Below, one piece after another: positions 1-6,655 of a stretch of DNA of 10,362 bases. Position 1 is the stretch's first letter. Every line of letters starts with the position of its first letter. Under the pieces are notes generated by a model. That model was given only the letters and a program-made list of their open reading frames with translations. It had not been told where the DNA came from and did not search any database. The translations under genes were made by a program, and so were the position numbers. Source of the DNA: Marisimplicoccus framensis_A. GTDB taxonomy: Bacteria > Bacteroidota > Bacteroidia > Flavobacteriales > Flavobacteriaceae. The stretch lies in NCBI GenBank assembly GCA_042088875.1, contig JBELLF010000035.1, positions 1 to 10,362 of the forward strand, given 5' to 3'.

Positions 1-241
1 ATGATTCACTGAATTTATTACCCATGAACCTCTTAACTGAAGCAATTGTTTTTTCGGGATTAGTAACTGCTTGTCTTTTTGCAGGATCACCTACTTTGAT
101 TTCACCATCCTCGACGAAAGCAATTACAGATGGAGTTGTTCTTTTTCCTTCAGCATTTGGTATAACAACCGGTTCACTTCCTTCCATCACAGAAACACAC
201 GAATTTGTAGTTCCTAAATCTATTCCAATAATTTTACTCAT
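1..241 (-). CDS. dnaK: Hsp70 chaperone DnaK, N-terminal fragment (runs off left edge)
   Basis: Cytosolic ATP-dependent chaperone that works with DnaJ and GrpE. Only the first 80 codons plus one base are in the window. The protein begins MSKIIGIDLGTTNSCVSVM, the phosphate-1 loop of the actin-like ATPase domain (residues 4-14), followed by NAEGKRTTPSVIAF (29-42) and DPAKRQAVTNP (52-62). Lys70 in SVKRFMG matches the catalytic lysine of E. coli DnaK. The start is firm because homologues begin at the same MxKIIGIDLGTT position. It is transcribed away from panB, with 111 bp between their start codons. There is no strong Shine-Dalgarno sequence, as is common in Bacteroidota. No CIRCE element (TTAGCACTC-N9-GAGTGCTAA) is visible upstream, but a different palindrome lies 50 bp upstream of the start. 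The identification is very secure; the rest of the protein lies outside the window. Confidence 0.97.
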   Translation of the reverse strand, partial: MSKIIGIDLGTTNSCVSVMEGSEPVVIPNAEGKRTTPSVIAFVEDGEIKVGDPAKRQAVTNPEKTIASVKRFMGNKFSES

Positions 242-291
242 AATCTTTAATTTTTATTAAACAATGACAACCATTATGCCAATTCAAATAA

Positions 292-308
292 TATGACATT
301 ATGTCATA
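292..308. promoter_or_regulatory. Perfect 8-bp inverted repeat, operator-like
   Basis: TATGACAT-T-ATGTCATA is a perfect palindrome with a one-base centre in the spacer between divergent dnaK and panB. It ends 22 bp before a candidate panB -7 element, so it would cover the -33 region, and it lies 50 bp upstream of the dnaK start. The size and symmetry suit a dimeric helix-turn-helix regulator. The regulator is unknown, and it does not match CIRCE. Seen directly; the role is inferred. Confidence 0.45.
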
Positions 309-330
309 ATAGTAGTAAATATATTTATGC

Positions 331-338
331 TATTTTTG
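331..338 (+). promoter_or_regulatory. Candidate Bacteroidota -7 promoter element for panB
   Basis: TATTTTTG fits the TAnnTTTG -7 consensus of Bacteroidota primary sigma factor promoters. It lies 14 bp upstream of the proposed panB ATG, which implies a very short 5' leader. No TTG -33 element is seen at the usual distance; that region is next to the palindrome at 292-308, which could suggest regulated use. In AT-rich DNA the motif may occur by chance. Confidence 0.3.
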
Positions 339-352
339 TGAAAAATCATTTA

Positions 353-1168
353 ATGACCAATAATTCAAATCAATCAAGAGTAACAATTAAGATTCTTAAT
401 CAGATGAAAAATAATGCTGAGAAAATTTCAATGCTTACTGCTTATGATTTCAGTTTTGCGAAAATAATTGATGAAGCAGGCATTGATATTATTTTAGTTG
501 GTGATTCTGCATCAAATGTGATGGCTGGTTATGAAACTACACTTCCAATTACTCTTGATCAAATGATATATCATGCAAGTTCAGTAGTTAGGGCAGTCAA
601 CAGAGCCTTAATTATTGTTGACTTACCCTTTGGAACCTATCAAGCTGATTCTAAGGAGGCATTAAAATCTGCAATTAAAATAATGAAGGAATCAGGAGCT
701 CATGCTGTTAAATTAGAAGGAGGATATCAAGCTAAGGAGTCAATAGAGAGAATTATCCAAGCTGGAATTCCTGTGATGGGTCATTTAGGTTTAACCCCTC
801 AATCCATATATAAATTTGGGACATATGAAGTTAGAGCAAAAGATAAGCAAGAGGCTGATACATTATTAAATGATGCATTGATGCTTGAAGAGATTGGCTG
901 CTTCTCTGTTCTATTAGAAAAAATACCAAATACACTTTCAAAAGAAGTTTCCTCAAAATTAACAGTTCCAATCATCGGAATTGGAGCGGGAAGCCATGTG
1001 GATGGACAGGTTCTTGTACTGCAAGATATGCTTGGAATGAATAAAGGCTTCAGTCCTAGATTCTTAAGAAGATATCTTGATTTAGACTCATTAGTTAGCA
1101 ATGCTGTAAAAAAATACTCTACTGATATTAAAAGCGGAGATTTTCCTAATAAAAAAGAGCAGTACTGA
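353..1168 (+). CDS. panB: 3-methyl-2-oxobutanoate hydroxymethyltransferase
   Basis: Catalyses the first committed step of pantothenate (and so CoA) synthesis: transfer of a hydroxymethyl group from 5,10-methylene-tetrahydrofolate to 2-ketoisovalerate, giving ketopantoate. It is a cytosolic TIM-barrel, Mg-dependent enzyme. Numbered from the ATG at 353 (271 aa, close to the usual 264-275), the metal and substrate residues are present: Asp51 in LVGDSASNVM, Asp90 in VDLPFGTY, Lys120 and Glu122 in AVKLEGG, and Glu189 in LLEKIP. The PVMGHLGLTPQS block (140-151) is typical. An ATG at 293 in the same frame would add 20 residues, but that sequence resembles no PanB, starts inside the palindrome and precedes the likely promoter, so the start at 353 is preferred. 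Its substrate 2-ketoisovalerate is also the LeuA substrate, linking it to the leu operon further right. It is followed one base later by an RluA-family gene, probably in one transcript. Confidence 0.95.
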   Translation: MTNNSNQSRVTIKILNQMKNNAEKISMLTAYDFSFAKIIDEAGIDIILVGDSASNVMAGYETTLPITLDQMIYHASSVVRAVNRALIIVDLPFGTYQADSKEALKSAIKIMKESGAHAVKLEGGYQAKESIERIIQAGIPVMGHLGLTPQSIYKFGTYEVRAKDKQEADTLLNDALMLEEIGCFSVLLEKIPNTLSKEVSSKLTVPIIGIGAGSHVDGQVLVLQDMLGMNKGFSPRFLRRYLDLDSLVSNAVKKYSTDIKSGDFPNKKEQY

Positions 1169-1169
1169 T

Positions 1170-1856
1170 TTGAAACTGAAAAAATCTGAAATACTCTTTG
1201 AAGATAATCATTTGATAATCATCAATAAAAAACCTGGAATACTTGTTCAAGGTGACATTACTGGAGATATTTCATTAATTGAAGTCACTAAAGACTACAT
1301 AAAAAATAAGTATAATAAAAAAGGAAATGTTTATTTAGGTTTAGTAAATAGAATTGATAGACCTACCTCAGGAATAGTAATTTTCGCAAAGACCAGTAAA
1401 GCTTTATCTAGAATGAACGAAATACTTAGAAATCGAGAAATACAAAAAATCTATTGGCTAATTATATCAAATAAATTTGCTTCAAATAATGGAAAAATAG
1501 AAGGATGGTTTAGAAAGAATTCAAAACAAAATAAATCTTATTTTTTTGAATCTCAGGTAACTAACTCAAAATTTGGAAGCTTATCCTATAAGAAACTTAA
1601 GACACTAGATAATTATTGTTTAGTAGAAGTTGAACTTATAACTGGAAGACATCATCAAATTAGATGCAGTTTTTCAGAATTAGGACACCCAATTCAAGGA
1701 GATTTAAAGTATGGTTCAAAAAGATCAAATAAAGACGGTGGCATTTATCTTCACTCAAGGAGAGTAGAGTTTACCCATCCTGTTTCCAAAAATAGAATAT
1801 TTTTAAAAGCAGATACTCCTAGGACAGGACTGTGGACTGCTTCTCCTTCCTATTAA
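1170..1856 (+). CDS. RluA-family RNA pseudouridine synthase
   Basis: Predicted to isomerise uridine to pseudouridine in rRNA or tRNA; the target site cannot be read from sequence. The protein has 228 aa and no N-terminal S4 domain: it opens directly with ILFEDNHLIIINKKPGILVQ (8-27), the usual start of the catalytic domain. The motif with the catalytic aspartate is NRIDRPTSGIVIFAKT (60-75), with Asp63 as nucleophile; the common form is HRLDRxTSG, so His is Asn here and Leu is Ile. The second conserved block TGRHHQIR is at 158-165, followed by GHPIQGDLKYG. The only start consistent with this N-terminus is TTG at 1170, one base after the panB stop, since no ATG or GTG fits. This suggests translational coupling to panB, a gene pairing I recall from other Bacteroidota. 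The 3' end overlaps a convergent minus-strand gene by 38 bp. Family is secure; subfamily is not. Confidence 0.9.
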   Translation: MKLKKSEILFEDNHLIIINKKPGILVQGDITGDISLIEVTKDYIKNKYNKKGNVYLGLVNRIDRPTSGIVIFAKTSKALSRMNEILRNREIQKIYWLIISNKFASNNGKIEGWFRKNSKQNKSYFFESQVTNSKFGSLSYKKLKTLDNYCLVEVELITGRHHQIRCSFSELGHPIQGDLKYGSKRSNKDGGIYLHSRRVEFTHPVSKNRIFLKADTPRTGLWTASPSY

Positions 1857-3390
1857 TTAAAATAGCTTTTTCTTTAATAATGTTTTGCAAAGGCTTTCTA
1901 TCTATTTTACTTTCTAACCATGAAATAATATCTAGGTAAAGAAAAGCTCTTTTTTCATATGGATCATCTTCATATTTTTTTAGTTCATTATAAAGATTTC
2001 TTAGAAAACCTTTTATTTCTCCTGGGTAAATATTCTCCAATCCATTCAGATACTTAAGAATTGTTTTTTGAACTTCATGTAAATCATTAAGCTTTTCCAA
2101 ATAATTATAAGTTTCCTTTATAATTTTATCCAAATTAAAATCAAGTCCTGCCTCCCAATGAGCTATAAGATTAAGAATTCTAGTAAAACATTGAAGGTCT
2201 TCCCTCATTTTTATATTTTTATTTCTCATTATTAAACTGGTATATTTAATACATTTATCAAACTCATCAACTGTGAAATACATACAAGCAATTTTATAAT
2301 ATAGAAGCATAATGTGATGGTGATCAATAAAATTTTTATTTTTTTCGATACCATCTAGGACCTCAGGAATAATTTTTATTGACTCTTTAAATGTTCCCTC
2401 TAAAACATGAAGATTGAAGAGATTGTTGTATTTATATAAAAAAATTAATGCATTTAAATTCTGATTAACAGGAAATGATTCATCCTCAACAACTTCTATC
2501 ATATCGTCCAAACGGTTTTTAAATTTAGATGGGTATTTTATTAGAGATAATGCCTCAAGTAAAAAATTATAGCCTTTCAAATAGTAAACTGGATGAATAT
2601 TTATCATCTCAGGCTTATTGTTAAATGTATCGATCCATTTTGATGCATATTTATAACTTGAAAGGAAATCTTGAGCCAAGAGACTATACCATACCCATGA
2701 TTGATAATAAATTAGTTTTTCTCTAAACCCTAGGTTTTCAGGGATATAGTATTTAATTTTTTCATCAAATATTGATTTAATCTCTTTTGACTCAGAGTCA
2801 CTTTTTGCATATCCTGCTTTAATTAACTTTTCATATAGCTGAAGAGAGATATTTGATAATGAACTTGAAACATCATTAATCTGTTTTAGGTGATTTGTCT
2901 GAGTAACTAATTCATTAGTCCTATTAGTAAGGCTTCTTGTTACATATAAAGATTCAATTAATTTTTCAAACTCTACAATTTCATATGCAGAAGTATTTTC
3001 ATCATATTTTAAAGCATATGATTTCACTTTATCAAGAATCTTTAAACTTTGCCTGTAAAGTCCCTTTTGATATAAAATGGTTGCAAAATCAATCTGACTT
3101 CTAATATGGAGCTTAACATTTTTATGCTGTGGATTTAACCTAAGACTGATTAATATTTGTTTATATAGATGGGCTTTAAGATTTGAAAGCTGTTGTTTTG
3201 TAACTATGTTACTTTCAATAATCTTCTTTTCATCGTATTTTCTCATCTTGTCTAGAAGGTTGAATAAGTTTAAAAACTTTGAATCTTCATTAGAATCCAT
3301 TCTTCCAACATAAAGTTTAAATTGTCTTTTCTCAGACTTTGTTAAGGATTTTATGAGTACAAAAAGATTATCTTTGATATCAGTAGTCAT
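1819..3390 (-). CDS. Uncharacterised helical, TPR-like cytosolic protein
   Basis: I do not recognise a named function. The 523-aa protein starts MTTDIKDNLFVLIKSLTKSEKRQFK when read in two parts, and the block around residues 14-30 (KSLTKSEKRQFKLYVGR) resembles the N-terminus of long hypothetical proteins I recall from Bacteroidota. The rest is rich in Leu, Ile, Lys, Tyr and Asn, with amphipathic helical stretches and few Gly or Pro. This fits an alpha-solenoid of degenerate TPR-like repeats, for example around ILYQKGLYRQSLKILDKVKS (approximately 107-126). There is no signal peptide, membrane segment, metal-binding cluster or nucleotide-binding loop. A cytosolic scaffold or interaction role is a guess. 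It is a single gene, divergent from the leu operon across a 125-bp spacer and convergent on the pseudouridine synthase gene. The uninterrupted length, far beyond chance in AT-rich DNA, makes it a real gene. Confidence 0.85.
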   Translation of the reverse strand: MTTDIKDNLFVLIKSLTKSEKRQFKLYVGRMDSNEDSKFLNLFNLLDKMRKYDEKKIIESNIVTKQQLSNLKAHLYKQILISLRLNPQHKNVKLHIRSQIDFATILYQKGLYRQSLKILDKVKSYALKYDENTSAYEIVEFEKLIESLYVTRSLTNRTNELVTQTNHLKQINDVSSSLSNISLQLYEKLIKAGYAKSDSESKEIKSIFDEKIKYYIPENLGFREKLIYYQSWVWYSLLAQDFLSSYKYASKWIDTFNNKPEMINIHPVYYLKGYNFLLEALSLIKYPSKFKNRLDDMIEVVEDESFPVNQNLNALIFLYKYNNLFNLHVLEGTFKESIKIIPEVLDGIEKNKNFIDHHHIMLLYYKIACMYFTVDEFDKCIKYTSLIMRNKNIKMREDLQCFTRILNLIAHWEAGLDFNLDKIIKETYNYLEKLNDLHEVQKTILKYLNGLENIYPGEIKGFLRNLYNELKKYEDDPYEKRAFLYLDIISWLESKIDRKPLQNIIKEKAILINRKEKQSTVLS

Positions 3391-3412
3391 TGTATATATA
3401 TATTATTTATAT

Positions 3413-3427
3413 TATTGATTATCAATA
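3413..3427. promoter_or_regulatory. Perfect 7-bp inverted repeat in divergent spacer
   Basis: TATTGAT-T-ATCAATA is a perfect palindrome with a single-base centre. It lies 22 bp upstream of the minus-strand hypothetical gene start and 88 bp upstream of leuA. It could bind a regulator of either gene. The spacer is extremely AT-rich, which raises the chance of accidental palindromes, and no binding protein is known. Confidence 0.3.
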
Positions 3428-3443
3428 TTTTAAATATTAATTA

Positions 3444-3497
3444 ATGTTTTCGGATATTGTAAAATTAATATACTTTTTTTTAACTATCATCATTTAA
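3444..3497 (+). CDS. Possible Ile/Leu-rich leader peptide upstream of leuA (speculative)
   Basis: A 17-codon frame with an ATG start reads MFSDIVKLIYFFLTIII and stops at TAA, 18 bp before the leuA ATG. Eight of 17 residues are branched-chain amino acids (five Ile, two Leu, one Val), and the last three codons are ATC ATC ATT (Ile-Ile-Ile). This resembles leader peptides that sense branched-chain aminoacyl-tRNA before ilv/leu operons. Against this, AT-rich DNA encodes Ile, Leu and Phe readily, no ribosome-binding site is clear, and the 18 bp after its stop leaves no room for a classical attenuator terminator. Coupling of its translation to leuA would be a more feasible mechanism. Speculative. 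Confidence 0.2.
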   Translation: MFSDIVKLIYFFLTIII

Positions 3498-3515
3498 ATA
3501 ATAATTTAGAGTGAA

Positions 3516-4676
3516 ATGAAAAATCAGGTTCAAATTTTTGATACAACTTTAAGAGATGGAGAACAGGTTCCAGGTTGTAAACTTGATACTAAAAGTAAAT
3601 TAATTTTAGCAGAGAAAATTGATCTACTTGGAGTTGATATCATTGAAGCAGGCTTTCCAATTTCAAGTCCTGGAGATTTTAAATCGGTTGTCGAAATCTC
3701 AAAGATTATAAAAAACGCATCAGTATGTGCGCTGAGTAGAGCTAACGAAAAAGATATTGATGTTGCAGCTGAGTCATTAAAAAATGCAAAAAAACCCAGA
3801 ATCCATACCGGTATAGGTACATCTGAAGTTCATATTAAGTATAAATTCAACTCAAATAAAGATTCTATAATTGAAATAGCAAAAAAATCAGTTGCTCGTG
3901 CAAGAAAGTACGTCGACGATGTTGAATTTTATGCCGAAGATGCTGGTAGAACAGATAACGAATTTCTTGCAAAAGTATGTGAAGAAGTTATTAAGTCTGG
4001 AGCTACTGTTTTAAATATACCTGATACAACTGGCTATTGCTTACCTAGTGAATATGGAGATAAAATTAAGTTTTTAATGAATAATGTTAAAGGGATTGAA
4101 AATGTTACAGTTTCATGTCACTGCCATAACGATCTTGGGCTAGCAACTGCTAACTCCATATATGGAGTTATTAATGGCGCAAGACAAATTGAGTGTACAG
4201 TTAATGGTATTGGAGAGAGAGCAGGAAACACATCTTTGGAAGAAGTTGTTATGATTTTAAGACAGCATACTAATTTGAACTTAGATACTAATATTAACTC
4301 TAAACTTCTAAATCAAACAAGCCAAAAAGTATCGGAACTTATGGGGATGCCTGTTCAACCAAATAAGGCTATAGTTGGATCTAACGCATTTGCTCACAGT
4401 TCTGGAATTCATCAAGATGGTGTTATTAAAAAAAGAGAAACATATGAAATAATTGACCCACTTGATGTTGGTGTAGATAAATCATCAATTGTATTGACAG
4501 CTAGGAGTGGTAGAGCTGCACTGGCATTTAGAATGAAACAGTATGGTGTTAATCTAACGAAAAAAGAGCTTGATGATGTATATAATGAGTTTTTAATAGT
4601 AGCTGACAAAAAGAAAGAAGTAACAGACCTAGATTTTCCAGAAATTCTTCAGAATAAAAATATTAGTTATGGCTAA
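3516..4676 (+). CDS. leuA: 2-isopropylmalate synthase, short form without regulatory domain
   Basis: Condenses acetyl-CoA with 2-ketoisovalerate to give 2-isopropylmalate, the first committed step to leucine. It belongs to the DRE-TIM metallolyase (HMGL-like) family. FDTTLRDGEQVPG (8-20) carries Arg13 and Asp14, and the metal site is completed by His202 and His204 in SCHCHNDLG and Asn238 in GERAGNTSLEE. EDAGRTD and NIPDTTGY are further family signatures. SSGIHQDGVIKKRETYEI, in the post-barrel subdomain, is typical of genuine LeuA. The protein has 386 aa against about 520 in E. coli: the C-terminal LeuA dimer/regulatory domain that mediates leucine inhibition is absent, as I recall for many Bacteroidota LeuA proteins. 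It is first in a five-gene operon and its 3' end overlaps leuC by 8 bp. Homocitrate synthase is a less likely alternative given leuCDB next to it. Confidence 0.93.
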   Translation: MKNQVQIFDTTLRDGEQVPGCKLDTKSKLILAEKIDLLGVDIIEAGFPISSPGDFKSVVEISKIIKNASVCALSRANEKDIDVAAESLKNAKKPRIHTGIGTSEVHIKYKFNSNKDSIIEIAKKSVARARKYVDDVEFYAEDAGRTDNEFLAKVCEEVIKSGATVLNIPDTTGYCLPSEYGDKIKFLMNNVKGIENVTVSCHCHNDLGLATANSIYGVINGARQIECTVNGIGERAGNTSLEEVVMILRQHTNLNLDTNINSKLLNQTSQKVSELMGMPVQPNKAIVGSNAFAHSSGIHQDGVIKKRETYEIIDPLDVGVDKSSIVLTARSGRAALAFRMKQYGVNLTKKELDDVYNEFLIVADKKKEVTDLDFPEILQNKNISYG

Positions 4677-6057
4677 AACACTATTTGATAAAGTTTGGGA
4701 TTCACATGTAATTGAAAAAATAAAAGATGGTCCAGATGTTCTTTTTATTGACAGACACTTCATTCATGAAGTTACAAGTCCAGTAGCATTTGTTGGGCTT
4801 AAGAACAGAGGTCTTAAAGTAATGTTTCCTGATAAAACTTTTGCTACTGCTGACCATAATACACCAACAATAAATCAACATCTACCAATCAAAGATAAAC
4901 TATCAGCTATGCAGGTAAAAACCCTAGAAAAAAATTGTATTGAGCATGGTATTGATTTTTGGGGACTTGGTCATAATAAGAATGGGATTGTCCATGTTAT
5001 TGGTCCAGAAAATGGTATAACTCAGCCAGGACTTACAATTGTATGTGGAGATTCTCATACATCTACTCATGGTGCATTTGGAGCTATTGCATTTGGTATA
5101 GGAACCTCTGAAGTTGAAATGGTTCTTGCATGTCAGTCTATAATGCAACAAAAGCCTTTAAAAATGAGAATAAACATTGATGGATCTTTAAATTCTCATG
5201 TTACACCCAAAGATGTTGCTATATATATTATATCAAGACTTTCTTCCTCTGGTGCAACTGGATTTTTTGTCGAATATTCTGGAGAAGTCTTTAAAAATAT
5301 GAGTATGGAGGGTAGAATGACTGTCTGTAATCTTAGTATTGAAATGGGTGCAAGAGGTGGAATGATTGCCCCAGATGAAAAAACATTTGAATACATAAAA
5401 GGCAGAGAATATGCTCCTAAAGGACAGGATTGGGAAAAAGCCCTAGCCTATTGGGAATCATTAAATACTGATAATGATGCAATTTTTGATAAAGAATTTA
5501 ACTTTAACGCAAGTGATATTGAACCTATGATAACTTATGGAACTAATCCTGGTATGGCTATTCCTATTTCTAAATCAATTCCCAGTTCTAGTTCAGGCTC
5601 AGAATCATCATATCAAAAGGCGCTGGATTATATGGAATTTAAGGAAGGTGAAATGATGATTGGTAAAAAAATTGACTATGTATTTCTTGGAAGCTGTACA
5701 AATGGAAGAATTGAAGATTTTAGAACATTTGCCAGCTTAATAAAAGGTAGAAAAAAATCTGATGATGTTGATGCTTGGCTTGTTCCAGGTTCTCATAAAG
5801 TTCTCAAGAGTATTAAAGATGAAGGAATTTTAGATATCTTAACTGAATCTGGTTTTAAATTAAGAGAACCTGGTTGTTCTGCATGTTTGGCAATGAATGA
5901 TGATAAAATACCTAAAGGAAAATATGCAGTAAGTACAACAAATAGAAATTTTGAAGGAAGACAAGGACCAGGGGCTAGAACTTTACTTGCAAGTCCTTTG
6001 GTTGCTGCTGCTACTGCTATAACTGGAAAAATAACTGATCCTAGAAAAATTATTTAA
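4669..6057 (+). CDS. leuC: 3-isopropylmalate dehydratase, large subunit
   Basis: With LeuD it forms the [4Fe-4S] isopropylmalate isomerase that converts 2- to 3-isopropylmalate by dehydration and rehydration; the same complex can isomerise citramalate to 3-methylmalate. It is an aconitase-family protein. The three cluster cysteines are Cys343 in FLGSCTNGRIEDFR and Cys403 and Cys406 in PGCSACLAMN, with the same spacing (60 and 3) as in E. coli LeuC. CGDSHTSTHGAFGAIAFGIG is the conserved N-terminal signature, and NFEGRQGPGARTLLASP is near the C-terminus. The length of 462 aa is full-size. The start ATG lies inside the leuA 3' end (8-bp overlap), suggesting translational coupling, and leuD follows after one base. 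Nothing is missing or unusual. Confidence 0.96.
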   Translation: MAKTLFDKVWDSHVIEKIKDGPDVLFIDRHFIHEVTSPVAFVGLKNRGLKVMFPDKTFATADHNTPTINQHLPIKDKLSAMQVKTLEKNCIEHGIDFWGLGHNKNGIVHVIGPENGITQPGLTIVCGDSHTSTHGAFGAIAFGIGTSEVEMVLACQSIMQQKPLKMRINIDGSLNSHVTPKDVAIYIISRLSSSGATGFFVEYSGEVFKNMSMEGRMTVCNLSIEMGARGGMIAPDEKTFEYIKGREYAPKGQDWEKALAYWESLNTDNDAIFDKEFNFNASDIEPMITYGTNPGMAIPISKSIPSSSSGSESSYQKALDYMEFKEGEMMIGKKIDYVFLGSCTNGRIEDFRTFASLIKGRKKSDDVDAWLVPGSHKVLKSIKDEGILDILTESGFKLREPGCSACLAMNDDKIPKGKYAVSTTNRNFEGRQGPGARTLLASPLVAAATAITGKITDPRKII

Positions 6058-6058
6058 A

Positions 6059-6655
6059 ATGGCTTACGATAAATTTAACATTCTAAACAGCTCGGCTGTT
6101 CCACTTAATATCGATAATGTAGATACAGATCAAATAATCCCAGCAAGATTTTTAAAGGCAACGGAAAGAAAAGGGTTTGGTGAAAATCTATTTAAAGATT
6201 GGAGATATAACTCAAATGACACTCCTATTGATTCATTTCCTTTAAATAATAAGATTTACAATGGAAAGATTCTTGTTGCAGGTAAAAACTTTGGATGTGG
6301 GTCTTCAAGAGAGCATGCAGTTTGGGCAATATACGATTACGGTTTCAGAGCTGTGGTATCAAGTTTCTTTGCTGATATATTTAAAAATAACTGTTTGAAT
6401 ATTGGTGTTCTTCCTGTTAAAGTCTCTGAAGAATTTTTATTAGATATTTTTTTTCAAATTGACTCAGATCCAAAAAGTAATTTTGAGATAAACTTAGAAA
6501 TTCAAGAATTTAAAATTATTGAAACTGGTAAGTCTGAAAAATTTGATATTAGCTCATACAAAAAGAGTAATATGTCAAATGGTTTTGATGATATAGATTA
6601 CCTTATAAACAAAAAGCAAGAAATATCTAAATTTGCCAATAATTCTCCATATTAA
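6059..6655 (+). CDS. leuD: 3-isopropylmalate dehydratase, small subunit
   Basis: Small (swivel-domain) subunit of the LeuCD isomerase, supplying substrate-recognition residues to the Fe-S active site on LeuC. NVDTDQIIPARFLK and NFGCGSSREHAVWAI are the hallmark motifs, and the latter contains the conserved GSSREHA loop. The length of 198 aa matches the usual bacterial size (about 200). It begins one base after leuC. Its TAA stop shares an A with the ATG of the next gene (TAATG), which points to translational coupling with the citramalate synthase gene and supports joint use of the isomerase by both pathways. Assignment is secure. Confidence 0.96.
   Translation: MAYDKFNILNSSAVPLNIDNVDTDQIIPARFLKATERKGFGENLFKDWRYNSNDTPIDSFPLNNKIYNGKILVAGKNFGCGSSREHAVWAIYDYGFRAVVSSFFADIFKNNCLNIGVLPVKVSEEFLLDIFFQIDSDPKSNFEINLEIQEFKIIETGKSEKFDISSYKKSNMSNGFDDIDYLINKKQEISKFANNSPY

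Noticed and set aside
24..260. 78-codon plus-strand open frame at the left edge
   Set aside because: It is the antisense of dnaK codons; the minus-strand translation is an unmistakable DnaK N-terminus.
293..352. 20-residue N-terminal extension of PanB from an upstream ATG
   Set aside because: The ATG lies within the palindrome and upstream of the candidate promoter, and the residues do not resemble PanB. The ATG at 353 gives a normal-length enzyme.
799..1101. 100-codon minus-strand frame inside panB
   Set aside because: Shadow of conserved panB coding sequence, with no recognisable protein features.
1807..1842. AAGCAG...CTGCTT pairing near the convergent gene ends as a terminator
   Set aside because: Only 6 bp of stem with a 24-nt loop and no U-tract; too weak to call.
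3424..3438. AATATT-TTA-AATATT repeat
   Set aside because: Simple AT-rich sequence; each half is itself palindromic and likely to occur by chance.
3457..3478. TTG plus TACTTTTT as a leuA promoter
   Set aside because: The 11-nt spacing is much shorter than the 17-20 nt expected between Bacteroidota -33 and -7 elements, and the final G is missing.
4412..5396. Minus-strand frames of 65-75 codons inside leuA and leuC
   Set aside because: They lie opposite strongly conserved catalytic and Fe-S enzyme sequence and show no independent signals.
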